A stretch of DNA of 64,000 nt from contig JBJXFF010000146.1 of assembly GCA_046153945.1 (NCBI GenBank), positions 1 to 64,000 of the forward strand. Direction: 5' to 3'. Shown piece after piece: positions 1 to 9,071 of the stretch. The translations under genes and the position numbers were made by a program. The DNA comes from SXOA01 sp046153945 (GTDB taxonomy: Bacteria; Planctomycetota; Planctomycetia; Pirellulales; Pirellulaceae). The number at the start of each line of letters is the position of its first letter. The stretch's first letter is position 1. The notes beneath the pieces were generated by a model, which saw only the letters and a program-made list of their open reading frames with translations, did no database searches and was not told the origin of the DNA.

Positions 1-1
1 C

Positions 2-115
2 GCCAACGCCTACGAAATCCTCTTGAGCATCATCACCACCGCCCACCAACAAACCCGCGACTTCCTTACCGAACTGGCCCAATCCCTCACTCTCAAACCA
101 GCGCTAGCAGGCTAA
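2..115 (+). CDS. C-terminal tail of a gene cut by the left edge, possibly an IS66-like transposase
   Basis: An open frame enters from the left edge and stops with TAA at 113-115, giving 37 residues that start ANAYEILLSIITTAHQQ and end LTLKPALAG. The pattern of a helix followed by TAHQQTRDFL resembles the extreme C-terminus of IS66-type transposases (a helix, then a CRQQGRNVLEFL-like segment), but so little remains that the family is a guess. No inverted repeat typical of an IS end was identified in the 158 bases before dnaE. Confidence 0.35.
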   Translation, partial: ANAYEILLSIITTAHQQTRDFLTELAQSLTLKPALAG

Positions 116-141
116 GCACGTACATGAATCAAACAGTTCTA

Positions 142-172
142 TCAGGGGGGTAAATGTCGCTTATCACCCCCA
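142..172 (+). terminator. imperfect G/C stem-loop after the truncated left-edge gene
   Basis: A run of six G at 145-150 followed by TAA faces TTATCA and a run of C at 167-171, which can fold into an imperfect hairpin about 30 bases after the upstream stop codon. There is no T tract, so a role as terminator or as an element end is only inferred. Confidence 0.25.
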
Positions 173-273
173 TCCTGGAAAGACGCTAGCGGCGGTCGTA
201 GAATGGCCCTCCCCATGCTGCCTGCTCATCGGCAAGGCGGCTGCCAGGAGTCTTGTGAGAAGGATCTAAACCC

Positions 274-3200
274 ATGTCTTCCCCTGTAATCGCCGCTGCT
301 CGCCCGTTTGTCCATCTGCACTGCCACTCCCATTACAGCCTGCTGGATGGGGCGTCGGAGATTGAGGCGCTGGTGAAGCGGGCAAAGGAGCATGGGATGA
401 ACGCCCTGGCCCTGACGGACCACGGCAACCTGCATGGCTCGCTGGAGTTCTATCGCAAAGCCAAGGAGGTCGGTATCAATCCGATCCTGGGGTACGAAGC
501 CTACATCGCCCCCGGCAGCCGGTTCGAGAAAAAGGACGCCGGCAGCAGCAAGGAGGCGAGTTACCACCTCACGCTTCTCGCCCAGAACCGGACCGGCTTC
601 AAAAACCTGGTCAAGCTCGCCTCGGCTGCCTATCTCGAAGGCTTTTACTTCAAGCCCCGGATCGATAAGGAAATCCTGGCCGCTCACAGCGAAGGGATCA
701 TCTGCCTCTCCGGTTGCGTCAGTAGCGAGCTGAGCCGCAATCTGATCAAAGGGGGAGCGGCGGACGAGGATTTCAAAGACGCCATCGAAACGGCCCAGTG
801 GTTCCAAAAGGTTTTCGGCGAGCGGTACTTCATCGAGATCATGAACAACGGCGTTGACATCCAGCGGCTGCAACTGGAAGCGGCCGTGGATCTGGCAAAA
901 CGCATCGGCCTGCCGCTGGTGGCGACGAGTGACGCCCACTACATCAATCAGGAGGATGCCGAAGCCCAGGACGTGATGCTCTGCATCAACACGGGAAAGT
1001 TCCGGACGGACACCAACCGGATGAAGATGGAGAACAACTCCTTCTTCCTCCGCCCGCCGGAAGAGATGTACGCCCACTTCCCTGGCCTGGAAGACGCCGT
1101 TGCCCGGAGCCAGGAAATCGCCAACAGCGTGGATATCGAGCTGGAGTTGAACCGCAGAAACTTCCCTGTCTATTCGCTGCCGCCGGAGAAGACTGCGGAA
1201 GACTACCTTCGCGAACTCTGCATCGCCGGTCTGAAAGAGAGGTATGTGGATGACGAGACGATGTGCAAGGACGGCGTGCTGGCCGAGGTTGTAGTGCAGC
1301 GGCTGGAGCGGGAACTGGGGGTCATCAACAAGCTCGGCTTTCCCAACTACTTTTTGATTGTCTGGGACTTTGTTCGGTTTGCCCGCGAACAAAAGGTGCC
1401 AGCGACTGCACGTGGTAGCGGCGTTGGAGCGCTCGTTTGCTATGCGCTCTATCTGAGCCATGTCTGTCCTATCAAGTACGACCTGCTGTTTGAGCGGTTC
1501 CTGGATTTGAACCGCAAGGAAGCCCCCGATATCGACATCGATTTCTGCAAGGACCGCCGAGGGGAGATCATTCGCTACGTCAAGGAGAAATACGGCGAAG
1601 AAATGGTCGCTCAGATCGGCACCTTTGGCACGATGGCGGCTCGGGCAGCAATCAAGGACGTCGGCCGGGTGCTAGGAGTGCCGCTGGCCCGCGTGAATCA
1701 GATCACGGCGATGGTCCCGACCACTCTCGGCATTTCGCTGGAGGACGCCATCGAGCAAAGCGAAGAGCTGAATAAGCTCTACAAGACCGATGCGGATGTT
1801 CGCGAGCATCTCGATCTTGCCCGCAAGCTGGAAGGGCTGGCCCGGAACATCGGCACCCACGCCGCCGCCGTCGTGATCGCCGACAAGCCCCTCTCCGAAT
1901 ATGTCCCCCTCTGCCGCGTCACCGGCAAGACAGACGTCATCACCCAGTGGTCGATGGGAGACGTGGAGGCGGCTGGCCTGCTCAAAATGGACTTCCTGGG
2001 GCTGAAGAACTTGACCAGTCTGTCGCAAGCGGTGGACCTCATCGAGCAGACGACCGGCAAGCGGGTCGATCCGTACAAGTTTCCGCTCGACGACAAGAAA
2101 ACGTTCGCCCTGCTGCAGCGCGGCGAAACGAAGGGCATTTTTCAGCTCGAATCCGGCGGCATTCGCGACCTGCTGCAAAAGATGAAGCCGGACCACTTTG
2201 GCGACATCATCGCCACCAACGCCCTCTACCGCCCCGGCCCGCTGGAAGGGGGCATGGTGGACGACTACGTGGCGGTGAAGAACGGCCGCAAAGCGGCGGA
2301 ATACATCCACCCCATCTGCGAGAAAATCCTCTCCGAGACCCACGGCGTCATGGTCTATCAGGAGCAGGTGATGCGGATCCTCAACGAGCTCGGCGGCATT
2401 GAGCTGGCCAGCGCGTACACCGCCATTAAGGCGATTAGCAAGAAGAAAGAAGAGACCATCAACAAGAGCCGCGAGCAGTTTCTTATCGGCGCAACCCAAA
2501 AGGGCCTATCGAAGACTCAAGCCGAGGATTTTTGGAATTTGATTATCAAGTTCGCGGGTTACGGCTTTAATAAGTCTCATTCGACCGCTTACGCCCTGAT
2601 CGCCTATATGACGGCCTATCTCAAGGCCCACTATCCGGTCGAGTTCATGGCGGCGTTGCTTTCCGGCGACATTCACGGACGCAACTTTGTGAAGAAGGAC
2701 TCGCTGGTAGAACATTTGGAGGATGCCAAGCGGATGGGAATCGACGTACTGCCGCCGAGCGTGAACAGTTCGCATAGCGACTTTGCGGTTGTCGAGGGAA
2801 AGATTGCGTTCGGCCTTTCCGCCATTAAAGGCTGCGGCGGAGCGGCTGCGGAGGCGATTGTATCGGCGCGGAAGAAGGGAGGGCCGTTTAAGGACCTGTT
2901 CGATTACTGCGAGCGGGTCGACCAACTCGGTGCGAATAAGACTTCGCTGGAAACCCTGATCAAGTCAGGTTCGATGGATTGCTTTGGAGCGAAGCGTTCG
3001 CAGCTCTATGCGTCGATTGAACGGGCGATTCAGTCCGGGGCCACGGTTGCCGCGGATCGCAAGGCTGGCCAGAAAAACCTCTTCGGCGGTTTCGATGACG
3101 CCGCTCCATCCCCCGCCGCGGGACTGCCGGAGATTTCGGAGTGGGCGGACAAGGAGAAGGCCCAAGGGGAGAAGGAAGTACTGGGCTTTTATCTCTCGAC

Positions 3201-3864
3201 GCATCCGCTCGCGGAGCATCGACGCGTGCTGGAAACCTACCGCTCGCACACGACGGCGGAGATTCCGGGTGTTCCGGAGCGGGGGGAAGTGATTCTCGGC
3301 GGTATGATCGGGGCCATCAAACTCGCCAACACCAAGGATCCCAAGCCGGGCAAGCCGAGCCGGTATGCCAACTTTGATTTTGAAGACACGGAAGGGATCA
3401 TCCGCTGTATCGCCTGGCCGGAGCAGTATGCCGAGTCCGCGAATTTGATCACGGCAGACAACATCCTGATGATCCGCGGCAGCATCGACCGCCGCGGCGG
3501 CGAAGAAGCGAACCTCGTCGTCAACGAGCTGATTCCGCTCGACCAACTCGACGCCCGCTACACCTCAGGCATCGTAATACGGATCAGTGAAACCGAGCAC
3601 CCCGCCGACGTATTGCAGAGGGTCCGCGAAGTACTCCGCACCTATCCCGGCACCGGCGAACTGCAATTCTGCTTCTACCTCGAAAACGGCAGCCGCGTGT
3701 TCTTGAAGGCGCACGCCACCAAGGTCAGCATCACTCGCGAACTCCGCGATCGGCTCGACGACCTGCTCGGCCCCGGCAACCTGCAACTCATCACCACGCC
3801 GCCACGGCCCGCACATGGTTCTCGGCCGCATCGACCGCCTTATCAGAAAGCGGGGGCAAGATGA
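274..3864 (+). CDS. dnaE: DNA polymerase III alpha subunit
   Basis: Replicative DNA polymerase catalytic subunit, acting at the fork in the cytoplasm. The 1196-residue length matches DnaE1 of other bacteria. An N-terminal PHP domain (about residues 10-280) opens with HLHCHSHYSLLDGA and contains LTDHGN. The polymerase core carries the catalytic acidic signature PDIDIDF at 418-424 (Asp419, 421, 423), then GTFGTMAARAA and the fingers motif NALYRPGPLEGGM near 650. A helix-hairpin-helix segment lies around 840-900 and an OB-fold near 1000-1080. The C-terminal 40 residues are basic and Pro/Gly/His-rich. ATG at 274 follows the purine-rich AGAAGGATC. Its stop lies 15 bases from the stop of the small convergent gene at 3880-4041. 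Confidence 0.97.
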   Translation: MSSPVIAAARPFVHLHCHSHYSLLDGASEIEALVKRAKEHGMNALALTDHGNLHGSLEFYRKAKEVGINPILGYEAYIAPGSRFEKKDAGSSKEASYHLTLLAQNRTGFKNLVKLASAAYLEGFYFKPRIDKEILAAHSEGIICLSGCVSSELSRNLIKGGAADEDFKDAIETAQWFQKVFGERYFIEIMNNGVDIQRLQLEAAVDLAKRIGLPLVATSDAHYINQEDAEAQDVMLCINTGKFRTDTNRMKMENNSFFLRPPEEMYAHFPGLEDAVARSQEIANSVDIELELNRRNFPVYSLPPEKTAEDYLRELCIAGLKERYVDDETMCKDGVLAEVVVQRLERELGVINKLGFPNYFLIVWDFVRFAREQKVPATARGSGVGALVCYALYLSHVCPIKYDLLFERFLDLNRKEAPDIDIDFCKDRRGEIIRYVKEKYGEEMVAQIGTFGTMAARAAIKDVGRVLGVPLARVNQITAMVPTTLGISLEDAIEQSEELNKLYKTDADVREHLDLARKLEGLARNIGTHAAAVVIADKPLSEYVPLCRVTGKTDVITQWSMGDVEAAGLLKMDFLGLKNLTSLSQAVDLIEQTTGKRVDPYKFPLDDKKTFALLQRGETKGIFQLESGGIRDLLQKMKPDHFGDIIATNALYRPGPLEGGMVDDYVAVKNGRKAAEYIHPICEKILSETHGVMVYQEQVMRILNELGGIELASAYTAIKAISKKKEETINKSREQFLIGATQKGLSKTQAEDFWNLIIKFAGYGFNKSHSTAYALIAYMTAYLKAHYPVEFMAALLSGDIHGRNFVKKDSLVEHLEDAKRMGIDVLPPSVNSSHSDFAVVEGKIAFGLSAIKGCGGAAAEAIVSARKKGGPFKDLFDYCERVDQLGANKTSLETLIKSGSMDCFGAKRSQLYASIERAIQSGATVAADRKAGQKNLFGGFDDAAPSPAAGLPEISEWADKEKAQGEKEVLGFYLSTHPLAEHRRVLETYRSHTTAEIPGVPERGEVILGGMIGAIKLANTKDPKPGKPSRYANFDFEDTEGIIRCIAWPEQYAESANLITADNILMIRGSIDRRGGEEANLVVNELIPLDQLDARYTSGIVIRISETEHPADVLQRVREVLRTYPGTGELQFCFYLENGSRVFLKAHATKVSITRELRDRLDDLLGPGNLQLITTPPRPAHGSRPHRPPYQKAGAR

Positions 3865-3879
3865 TCGAGCCGCGTGACG

Positions 3880-4041
3880 TTATTCCCCCACCAAACTCAG
3901 TTGCGGCTCCTTGGCCGGCATACATTCCTTCAGCACCCGCTCAATGCGTGCGTTCAGCTCTTCAAGTTGATCCAGTATTTCATTCTGGCGGCTGTCGAGT
4001 TCTTCCAGAAGAGACTGCGAGGAAGTGCTAGCAGTGGACAT
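3880..4041 (-). CDS. small acidic coiled-coil protein, 53 residues
   Basis: Reading the minus strand from ATG at 4041 to TAA at 3880 gives a 53-residue protein beginning MSTASTSSQSLLEELDSRQ. Residues 11-40 show a regular heptad pattern of Leu/Ile with Glu/Arg (LLEELDSRQNEILDQL, then EELNARIERVL), predicting a single helical coiled coil; the end is MPAKEPQLSLVGE. The frame is open throughout, the composition is protein-like, and the gene sits tail-to-tail with dnaE with only 15 bases between stops. Function unknown; a small dimeric adaptor is a guess. No strong Shine-Dalgarno is visible before the ATG. Confidence 0.6.
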   Translation of the reverse strand: MSTASTSSQSLLEELDSRQNEILDQLEELNARIERVLKECMPAKEPQLSLVGE

Positions 4042-4170
4042 GGGGAAGACGGAAGGTGAGGGACAGGCATTTCAATGTAGGAAGGTTTGTCTGTCCCATC
4101 GGCGACTTGCGATGGCCGAGTGCATCCCGCAGCCGGTCTTCCGAGTCGCGCCACCTGCGTAAACTACACC

Positions 4171-4204
4171 GCCGGGCTGCAGCGACCCTTTTGGGTGGCC
4201 CGGC
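4171..4204 (+). other. stem-loop in the leader of the acyltransferase gene
   Basis: GCCGGGC at 4171-4177 pairs with GCCCGGC at 4198-4204, and inside it ACCC pairs with GGGT around a TTTT loop. It lies about 100 bases before the acyltransferase start. No known riboswitch class was recognised. The rest of 4042-4300 shows no gene. Confidence 0.35.
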
Positions 4205-4300
4205 CGGTGTGACCGGCATTTCCGGAACTGCCGGATTTTCCTCTAGGAAGAGAGGAGCGGTTCGTGGGACAATGGCTCGCCACTTTTGGAACAGGAAACT

Positions 4301-5248
4301 ATGAAGCGCGCCGGCTACTTTGCGGTTTACATTGCCTTGCGGATCTTGGTCTCGATCATCCAGGCTCTCAGCATTGAAACCTGCGCGGGGATTGTGCGGC
4401 TGCTCGCCTACGTGCTTTGCGACGTCGTGAAATTTCGAGCCGCTACCATCGAGGAAAACTTAAGCATTGCCCTTCCCGAGTCAACTCCCACGCAGCGACA
4501 TAAGATTGCGCGGCGGATGTGGCGGCACCTGATGATGATGGTGGTGGAAGTCATTTACGCTCCGCGAAAGATTCACGACAGTAATTGGCGAAAATTTGCG
4601 GTGGTCAAGGATCGCCGGACCATTGTCACAGCCATGCTTTTGCCGCGGCCCAAGGTGCTTGTGACTGCCCACTTTGGGAATTTTGAGGTCGCGGGCTATT
4701 TAACGGGTGTTTTTGGATTCCGTGCTCACACCGTGGCCCGGGCCATCAATAATCCGTTCATCGATGCCTACGTCAATCGCATTCGCGAATCGCGGGGACA
4801 ATACATCCTTCCCAAAGTCGGCAGCGCCCCGCAGGCGGACGGCGTACTCGCCTCCGGCGGCCTGTTGGTGCTGCTGGGTGATCAACACGCGGGGCCAAAG
4901 GGCTGCTGGGTGGACTTCATGGGGCGAGCATCATCTTGCCACAAGGCCCTGGCGCTTTTCACTCTTATCAATAAGGCACCCATGATTGCCGTCTATTGCA
5001 AGCGGACCGCGAAGCCGATGCAATTTGAACTGGGGCTGGCCGGCCTGATGGATCCCCAAATCCCCGCGCCGGAGCTCGAGGGCGTCCAGCAACTTACCCA
5101 GTGGTACAATCACGTTTTAGAGCGGGAAATCCGCCAGGACATGCACCAATACTGGTGGGTCCACCGCAAGTGGCGGGAGGAGCCACCGCCGAAGAAGAGA
5201 GTTATCGTCAAACAGCCCGAGGATGCGGCGGTGAAGGCGGCGGCGTGA
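4301..5248 (+). CDS. lysophospholipid/lipid A acyltransferase, LpxL/HtrB family
   Basis: Membrane-associated acyltransferase of the LpxL/LpxM family, which transfers a secondary acyl chain to lipid A precursors at the inner membrane. The 315-residue protein has an N-terminal hydrophobic anchor (about residues 5-40), the AATIEENLSIALPE segment typical of the family, and the catalytic HX4E signature HFGNFE at 124-129. The WWVHRKWRE segment near residue 290 matches the family motif WxHRRFK. ATG at 4301 is preferred over the in-frame TTG at 4286 because AGGAA lies a few bases upstream. The C-terminus is Lys/Pro-rich. It supports a lipopolysaccharide-type outer membrane, consistent with the secretin and ArnT-like genes nearby. 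Confidence 0.85.
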   Translation: MKRAGYFAVYIALRILVSIIQALSIETCAGIVRLLAYVLCDVVKFRAATIEENLSIALPESTPTQRHKIARRMWRHLMMMVVEVIYAPRKIHDSNWRKFAVVKDRRTIVTAMLLPRPKVLVTAHFGNFEVAGYLTGVFGFRAHTVARAINNPFIDAYVNRIRESRGQYILPKVGSAPQADGVLASGGLLVLLGDQHAGPKGCWVDFMGRASSCHKALALFTLINKAPMIAVYCKRTAKPMQFELGLAGLMDPQIPAPELEGVQQLTQWYNHVLEREIRQDMHQYWWVHRKWREEPPPKKRVIVKQPEDAAVKAAA

Positions 5249-5386
5249 GGAACGCCGGCCCGGCGGAGAGCAGGAGAGACAATGAGAATGGGAGAGAATT
5301 TTTGAGGCGTTCGCGTCACAAAAGTGATGTTTGCACGCTATTGAGGGAAAGGCCGAACATTCACCCTCAAATGCGGAGTCCCTCCA

Positions 5387-5935
5387 ATGTCCGTCTCTCC
5401 CCAAATTGTTCCTATTGGCGCTGGCCGAACCGTGACCGTCCTCGGCGGCGATGTGGTCACTTTCAAAGTAACCGCGGCAGAGACCGACGGAGCCTTTTCC
5501 GTCTTTGAGACGATCACTCCTCCTAATGGTGGCCCGCCTCCGCACGTTCATCAGCGAGAAGACGAGACCTTTTATGTGCTGGAAGGCGAGTTCCTTTTTC
5601 AAATCGGTGGAACAACTGCCGTGGCTCGGCCGGGAACAACGCTTGTCGCTCCTCGTGGCATTCCTCATTCGTTCCGGAATGTGGGGTTAACCGCTGGCAA
5701 GTTGCTGGTAATCATCTCCCCCGGCGGCTTCGAGCGGTTTATCGAGGACTTCAGCCAATTGCCCGCAAATGCACCGCCGGACATGGCAAAACTGGCGGCT
5801 ATCGGCCAGAAGCATGGCGTGAAGTTCCTCGCTGCTTGTGAAGCCACCCGGGAATCGCCGCGAACGCCGCGCAGGCATTTCAGGTTGCCATTGTGGCACG
5901 CCATGTTCTGGCGTAAATTCCTGCCGGCACGCTAG
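5387..5935 (+). CDS. cupin-domain protein
   Basis: A 182-residue protein with one cupin barrel. Cupin motif 1 reads PPHVHQREDETFYVLEGEF at about residues 50-68, holding the His, His, Glu metal ligands. Cupin motif 2, PRGIPHSFRNVG at about 88-99, supplies the third His. This arrangement is common in small metal-binding enzymes and quercetinase-like or sugar-binding proteins; the substrate cannot be told. The last 35 residues are Arg-rich and may be a poorly conserved tail. No signal peptide is seen, so it is probably cytoplasmic. It stands alone between two membrane/cell-envelope genes, separated by 138 bases upstream and 28 downstream. Confidence 0.8.
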   Translation: MSVSPQIVPIGAGRTVTVLGGDVVTFKVTAAETDGAFSVFETITPPNGGPPPHVHQREDETFYVLEGEFLFQIGGTTAVARPGTTLVAPRGIPHSFRNVGLTAGKLLVIISPGGFERFIEDFSQLPANAPPDMAKLAAIGQKHGVKFLAACEATRESPRTPRRHFRLPLWHAMFWRKFLPAR

Positions 5936-5963
5936 TTGTGCGCTCTTTCGATCAAGGAAGATC

Positions 5964-7724
5964 ATGGCCGTTCCCGTCATCGTCAAACATGTCATTACGA
6001 TTCTGCTTCTGAGCGCCGCGGTGATGCTCACCGGCCTGGGAGCGCCGCGCTTGTGGGATCGCGATGAACCCCGGAATGCCGGCTGTGCGCGAGAGATGCT
6101 GGAACGGCTGGACTGGGTTGTGCCGACGTTCAACGGTGAGCTTCGTGCTCACAAACCGGTGCTCCTCTATTGGTGCATCATGGCCGCCTACTCGTTGGGT
6201 GGCGTGAACGAGTTCACCGCCCGGTTGCCGTCGGCTCTGTGCGCCATTGGTTCGGCTCTGGCGACTTATGGTATCGGCCGCCGGCTGTTTAACCCCACGA
6301 TTGGCCTGTGGAGCAGCATCGTTTTGTCGACGAGTCTGATGTTTGGCGTGGCCGGCAGGGCGGCAACCCCGGACTCAATACTGATATTCTGTGTCACGCT
6401 GACGATGCTGGTCTATGTCCTCTTCGCCTTCCCAAGCAAAGACGGCAGCTACTTTCCTCCGCACAGGTGGAAGGCGGCATTAGTTTATGGGGCGATGGGG
6501 CTGGCCGTCCTTGCGAAAGGTCCTGTCGGACTCGTCCTGCCGACCGCGATCATTGGCATGTTCCTACTTATCCAGCGGCTACCGGCGAGTGCGCCTCCCG
6601 AGAGTGGTTTGGACAAGTTGCTGGCGATCTTGCGTCCATTCCAACCTCTGCACTTCCTGCGGACGTGCCTCGCCATGCGCCCTCTCTTGGCCATCGGCGT
6701 GGTGCTGCTCGTGGCTGCACCCTGGTACATCGCCGTCGGAGTAAAGACGGACGGGGCATTTCTTCGCGAGTTCTTTCTGACTCACAATCTCGACCGCGCT
6801 ACAAGTTCGATGGAAGGGCATCGCGGCGGTCCGTGGTATTATCCGCTCGCCATACTCGTCGGATTTTTCCCCTGGTCGATCTTCGCGATTCCGCTGGTTC
6901 TGGAAACCGCCCGCGGACTGCGAACAGACGACCCTCACAAAGCTGGCTACGTGTTTGCCGTTTGCTGGATTGGAGTTTGGGTCGGGGTGTTCTCGCTCGC
7001 CGGAACCAAGCTGCCGAGCTACGTCACCCCCTGCTATCCCGCGATCGCCCTGCTCACCGGCTGCTTCATATACCATCTTCAGCAGGGCTCCTTGCTAATC
7101 CATCGCTTCTGGCTGCCGGCATCCTTCACCACGCTGGGTGCTACCGGTATTGGACTATCTATTGGAATCCCGCTGGCGACCCGGGAATTTCTCCCGGGCG
7201 AAGCCTGGTTAGGTCTGCTCGGCATTGTTCCCATTATGGCAGCGGTTCTTGCGGCGATTGCCTGGCACGGGCAAATGAAATCCTGGCCCGCACCGCTCGT
7301 GGCTGCAGCGGGAGGGCTCGTGGTAGTTGGCATTTTGGGCCTAGGTGCGTACCGAGCGGACCAGCATCGCCAGGATCAACAGTTGGTAATGGATTGGGCC
7401 AAGGCCTCCACGAGCGAATCTCCACTTGCTACTTACGGCATCCTGGAACCTAGCTGGGTTTTTTACTCGCATCATGTTATTCCCCAGATCAGCGGCGAGC
7501 CTTCACAGGGGGCGCGCCTATTCAAAGAGCATCCCCAAGCTTCATTGCTCACTAGGGAGCAGTTTGTTTCCTCGATCCGCCGGGAACTCGGAGGTGACTT
7601 AGAGATCGTTTCTTCGGCTCCGCGGTTCTTGAAGAGAGAACAACTCGTGATTGTTCGCCGCAAAACTGCAACTAGCACTTCGGATTCCGTCCGCGCCGCC
7701 CAAGGGAAGAGATCTTTGCGTTAA
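5964..7724 (+). CDS. integral membrane glycosyltransferase, ArnT/PMT family
   Basis: A 586-residue polytopic protein of the GT-C fold (ArnT, PMT_2). These use polyprenyl-phosphate sugars to modify lipid A or proteins on the periplasmic face. After the first membrane helix comes LWDRDEPRNAGCAREML, holding the conserved Asp-Glu pair of the first periplasmic loop, then HKPVLLYW, both hallmarks of the family. About ten to twelve hydrophobic segments follow, and a soluble C-terminal domain of about 120 residues closes the protein. ATG at 5964 is chosen because AAGGAAG sits 3 to 9 bases upstream; the longer frame from 5838 lies inside the cupin gene. Target of the modification is unknown; the adjacent LpxL-type gene makes lipid A plausible. 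Confidence 0.85.
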   Translation: MAVPVIVKHVITILLLSAAVMLTGLGAPRLWDRDEPRNAGCAREMLERLDWVVPTFNGELRAHKPVLLYWCIMAAYSLGGVNEFTARLPSALCAIGSALATYGIGRRLFNPTIGLWSSIVLSTSLMFGVAGRAATPDSILIFCVTLTMLVYVLFAFPSKDGSYFPPHRWKAALVYGAMGLAVLAKGPVGLVLPTAIIGMFLLIQRLPASAPPESGLDKLLAILRPFQPLHFLRTCLAMRPLLAIGVVLLVAAPWYIAVGVKTDGAFLREFFLTHNLDRATSSMEGHRGGPWYYPLAILVGFFPWSIFAIPLVLETARGLRTDDPHKAGYVFAVCWIGVWVGVFSLAGTKLPSYVTPCYPAIALLTGCFIYHLQQGSLLIHRFWLPASFTTLGATGIGLSIGIPLATREFLPGEAWLGLLGIVPIMAAVLAAIAWHGQMKSWPAPLVAAAGGLVVVGILGLGAYRADQHRQDQQLVMDWAKASTSESPLATYGILEPSWVFYSHHVIPQISGEPSQGARLFKEHPQASLLTREQFVSSIRRELGGDLEIVSSAPRFLKREQLVIVRRKTATSTSDSVRAAQGKRSLR

Positions 7725-8020
7725 TCAGCCTAGAATAGGGGTTAACGGCGATTGCGAAGTGGGATGCAACCCCGATAGCAAGTCGCAACCATTGTTCTGG
7801 CAAAGCTTTAGAAAAATAAATGGTGCCTGTAGTTTTATCGGAACTATTTTCTGCCAAAATGGTTTAACTCCCAACTGGGGATTCGCATCGCCTGCTCCTA
7901 TCGAGATTTTCAATTTCGGCCAGGCAATCTGCGAGGTCACTCACAGCGTTTGGGCCGGTGGTATCCGCGATAAAGCGGGGCGGCAGCGCACAACATTTTT
8001 TCGTGATGAAGGAGTGGTTT

Positions 8021-8788
8021 ATGAAAAGCTGGTTTCGTTTGAGCCTGGCGGTCGGCTTGGTGGTCTGCTCCATCAGCGTGGCGTTCGCTCAGCCTGGCGG
8101 CGGCCGTGGTGGTCGTGGCGGCTTCGGCGGCGGCGGCTTCGGTGGCGGTGGTTTTGGCGGAGGAGGATTCGGCGGCGGCGGTGGCCTGATGCTCCTAGCC
8201 GACGAGAACGTCCGCAAAGACCTCGGCATCACCGATGACCAGGTGAAAAAGATGGAAGCCTTCCAGGCAAAAGTTCGGGAGGAAATGGGCCAGGTTTTCC
8301 AGGGTCTTCGCGACCTCTCCGACGAAGAGCGAACCGCAAAATTCGCCGAAATCCAGAAGAAAATGACCGACATGACGTCGGCTGCCGAAAAGGAAATCCT
8401 TCTTCCCAAGCAGGTTGATCGGCTCAAGCAAATCGGCTACCAGTCTCGCCTCAACCGAGGCGGCACGGCAGACGCTCTGGCCAGCGATGACATTGCCAAG
8501 GAACTTGGCATTACCGAAGCTCAGAAAGAAGCTCTGAAGAAAGCCTCGGAAGAAGCCACCGCTGAAATGAACGAGAAGATGACCAAGCTTCGTGACGAAG
8601 CCCGGCAAAAAATCCTCAGCGTTCTCACCGCGGAACAGCAAGCCAAGATCAAGAAACTGACTGGCGAACCGATCACCTTTGCACCGTTCCAATTTGGCGG
8701 CGGTCGTGGTGGCGCAGGCGGACCCGGCGGTGCCGGCGGACGTCCCGGTGGTGGACGCCCCCTCAGCCGTCCGGCTGAAGGTGACTAA
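8021..8788 (+). CDS. secreted Spy/CpxP-like helical protein with Gly-rich repeats
   Basis: A 255-residue exported protein. Residues 1-24 form a signal peptide (MKSWFRLSLAVGL, ending AFAQP). Residues 25-55 consist of repeated GGFGGGG units, and residues 225-255 are again Gly/Arg/Pro-rich. Between them are two related helical segments, each starting with a DLGITDDQVKKME or ELGITEAQKEALK motif, as in planctomycete LTXXQ/Spy-like periplasmic proteins. The heavy heptad character suggests a helical hairpin chaperone-like fold, but no function is proven. Start at 8021 is favoured over 8006 because AAGGAG lies 8 bases upstream. A strong terminator follows. Confidence 0.7.
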   Translation: MKSWFRLSLAVGLVVCSISVAFAQPGGGRGGRGGFGGGGFGGGGFGGGGFGGGGGLMLLADENVRKDLGITDDQVKKMEAFQAKVREEMGQVFQGLRDLSDEERTAKFAEIQKKMTDMTSAAEKEILLPKQVDRLKQIGYQSRLNRGGTADALASDDIAKELGITEAQKEALKKASEEATAEMNEKMTKLRDEARQKILSVLTAEQQAKIKKLTGEPITFAPFQFGGGRGGAGGPGGAGGRPGGGRPLSRPAEGD

Positions 8789-8809
8789 TCTCAAGGAACT
8801 GTTAGAATG

Positions 8810-8876
8810 AAACCAGCGGCCCGCTTCGCGGGAGATCTCTCCCGCGGAGTGCGGCTGGTTTACGGCTCTTTTTCTC
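8810..8876 (+). terminator. strong stem-loop terminator after the Spy-like gene
   Basis: AAACCAGC at 8810-8817 pairs with GCTGGTTT at 8854-8861, enclosing further pairing of CCCGC with GCGGG and of GGGAG with CTCCC. A CTCTTTTTCTCT tract follows. This fits a Rho-independent terminator 20 bases beyond the stop codon. Confidence 0.75.
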
Positions 8877-9071
8877 TGCACTTGGGAGGTGCAAGTGCTT
8901 GAAGTGAATGGAGTTGCAGAAATTCCTGAAACTTCACGCGCGGCGATCGGGTATTACTGATTACAGTAAATACTTTGGAGAAGTTCCCCGCCTATTCTCC
9001 TCTGGCACGTATCGGTGTCTCAGCGTTTGTCGAACAGCCTACCCTCCTTTAGCCCTGCGCGGTAAGCACGA

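Noticed and set aside
2..172. A complete insertion sequence at the left edge
   Set aside because: Only a 37-residue tail is visible and no terminal inverted repeat or target duplication could be identified.
226..1461. Long minus-strand open frame (411 codons) opposite dnaE
   Set aside because: It mirrors the codon bias of dnaE, has no recognisable domain, and overlaps a certain gene entirely.
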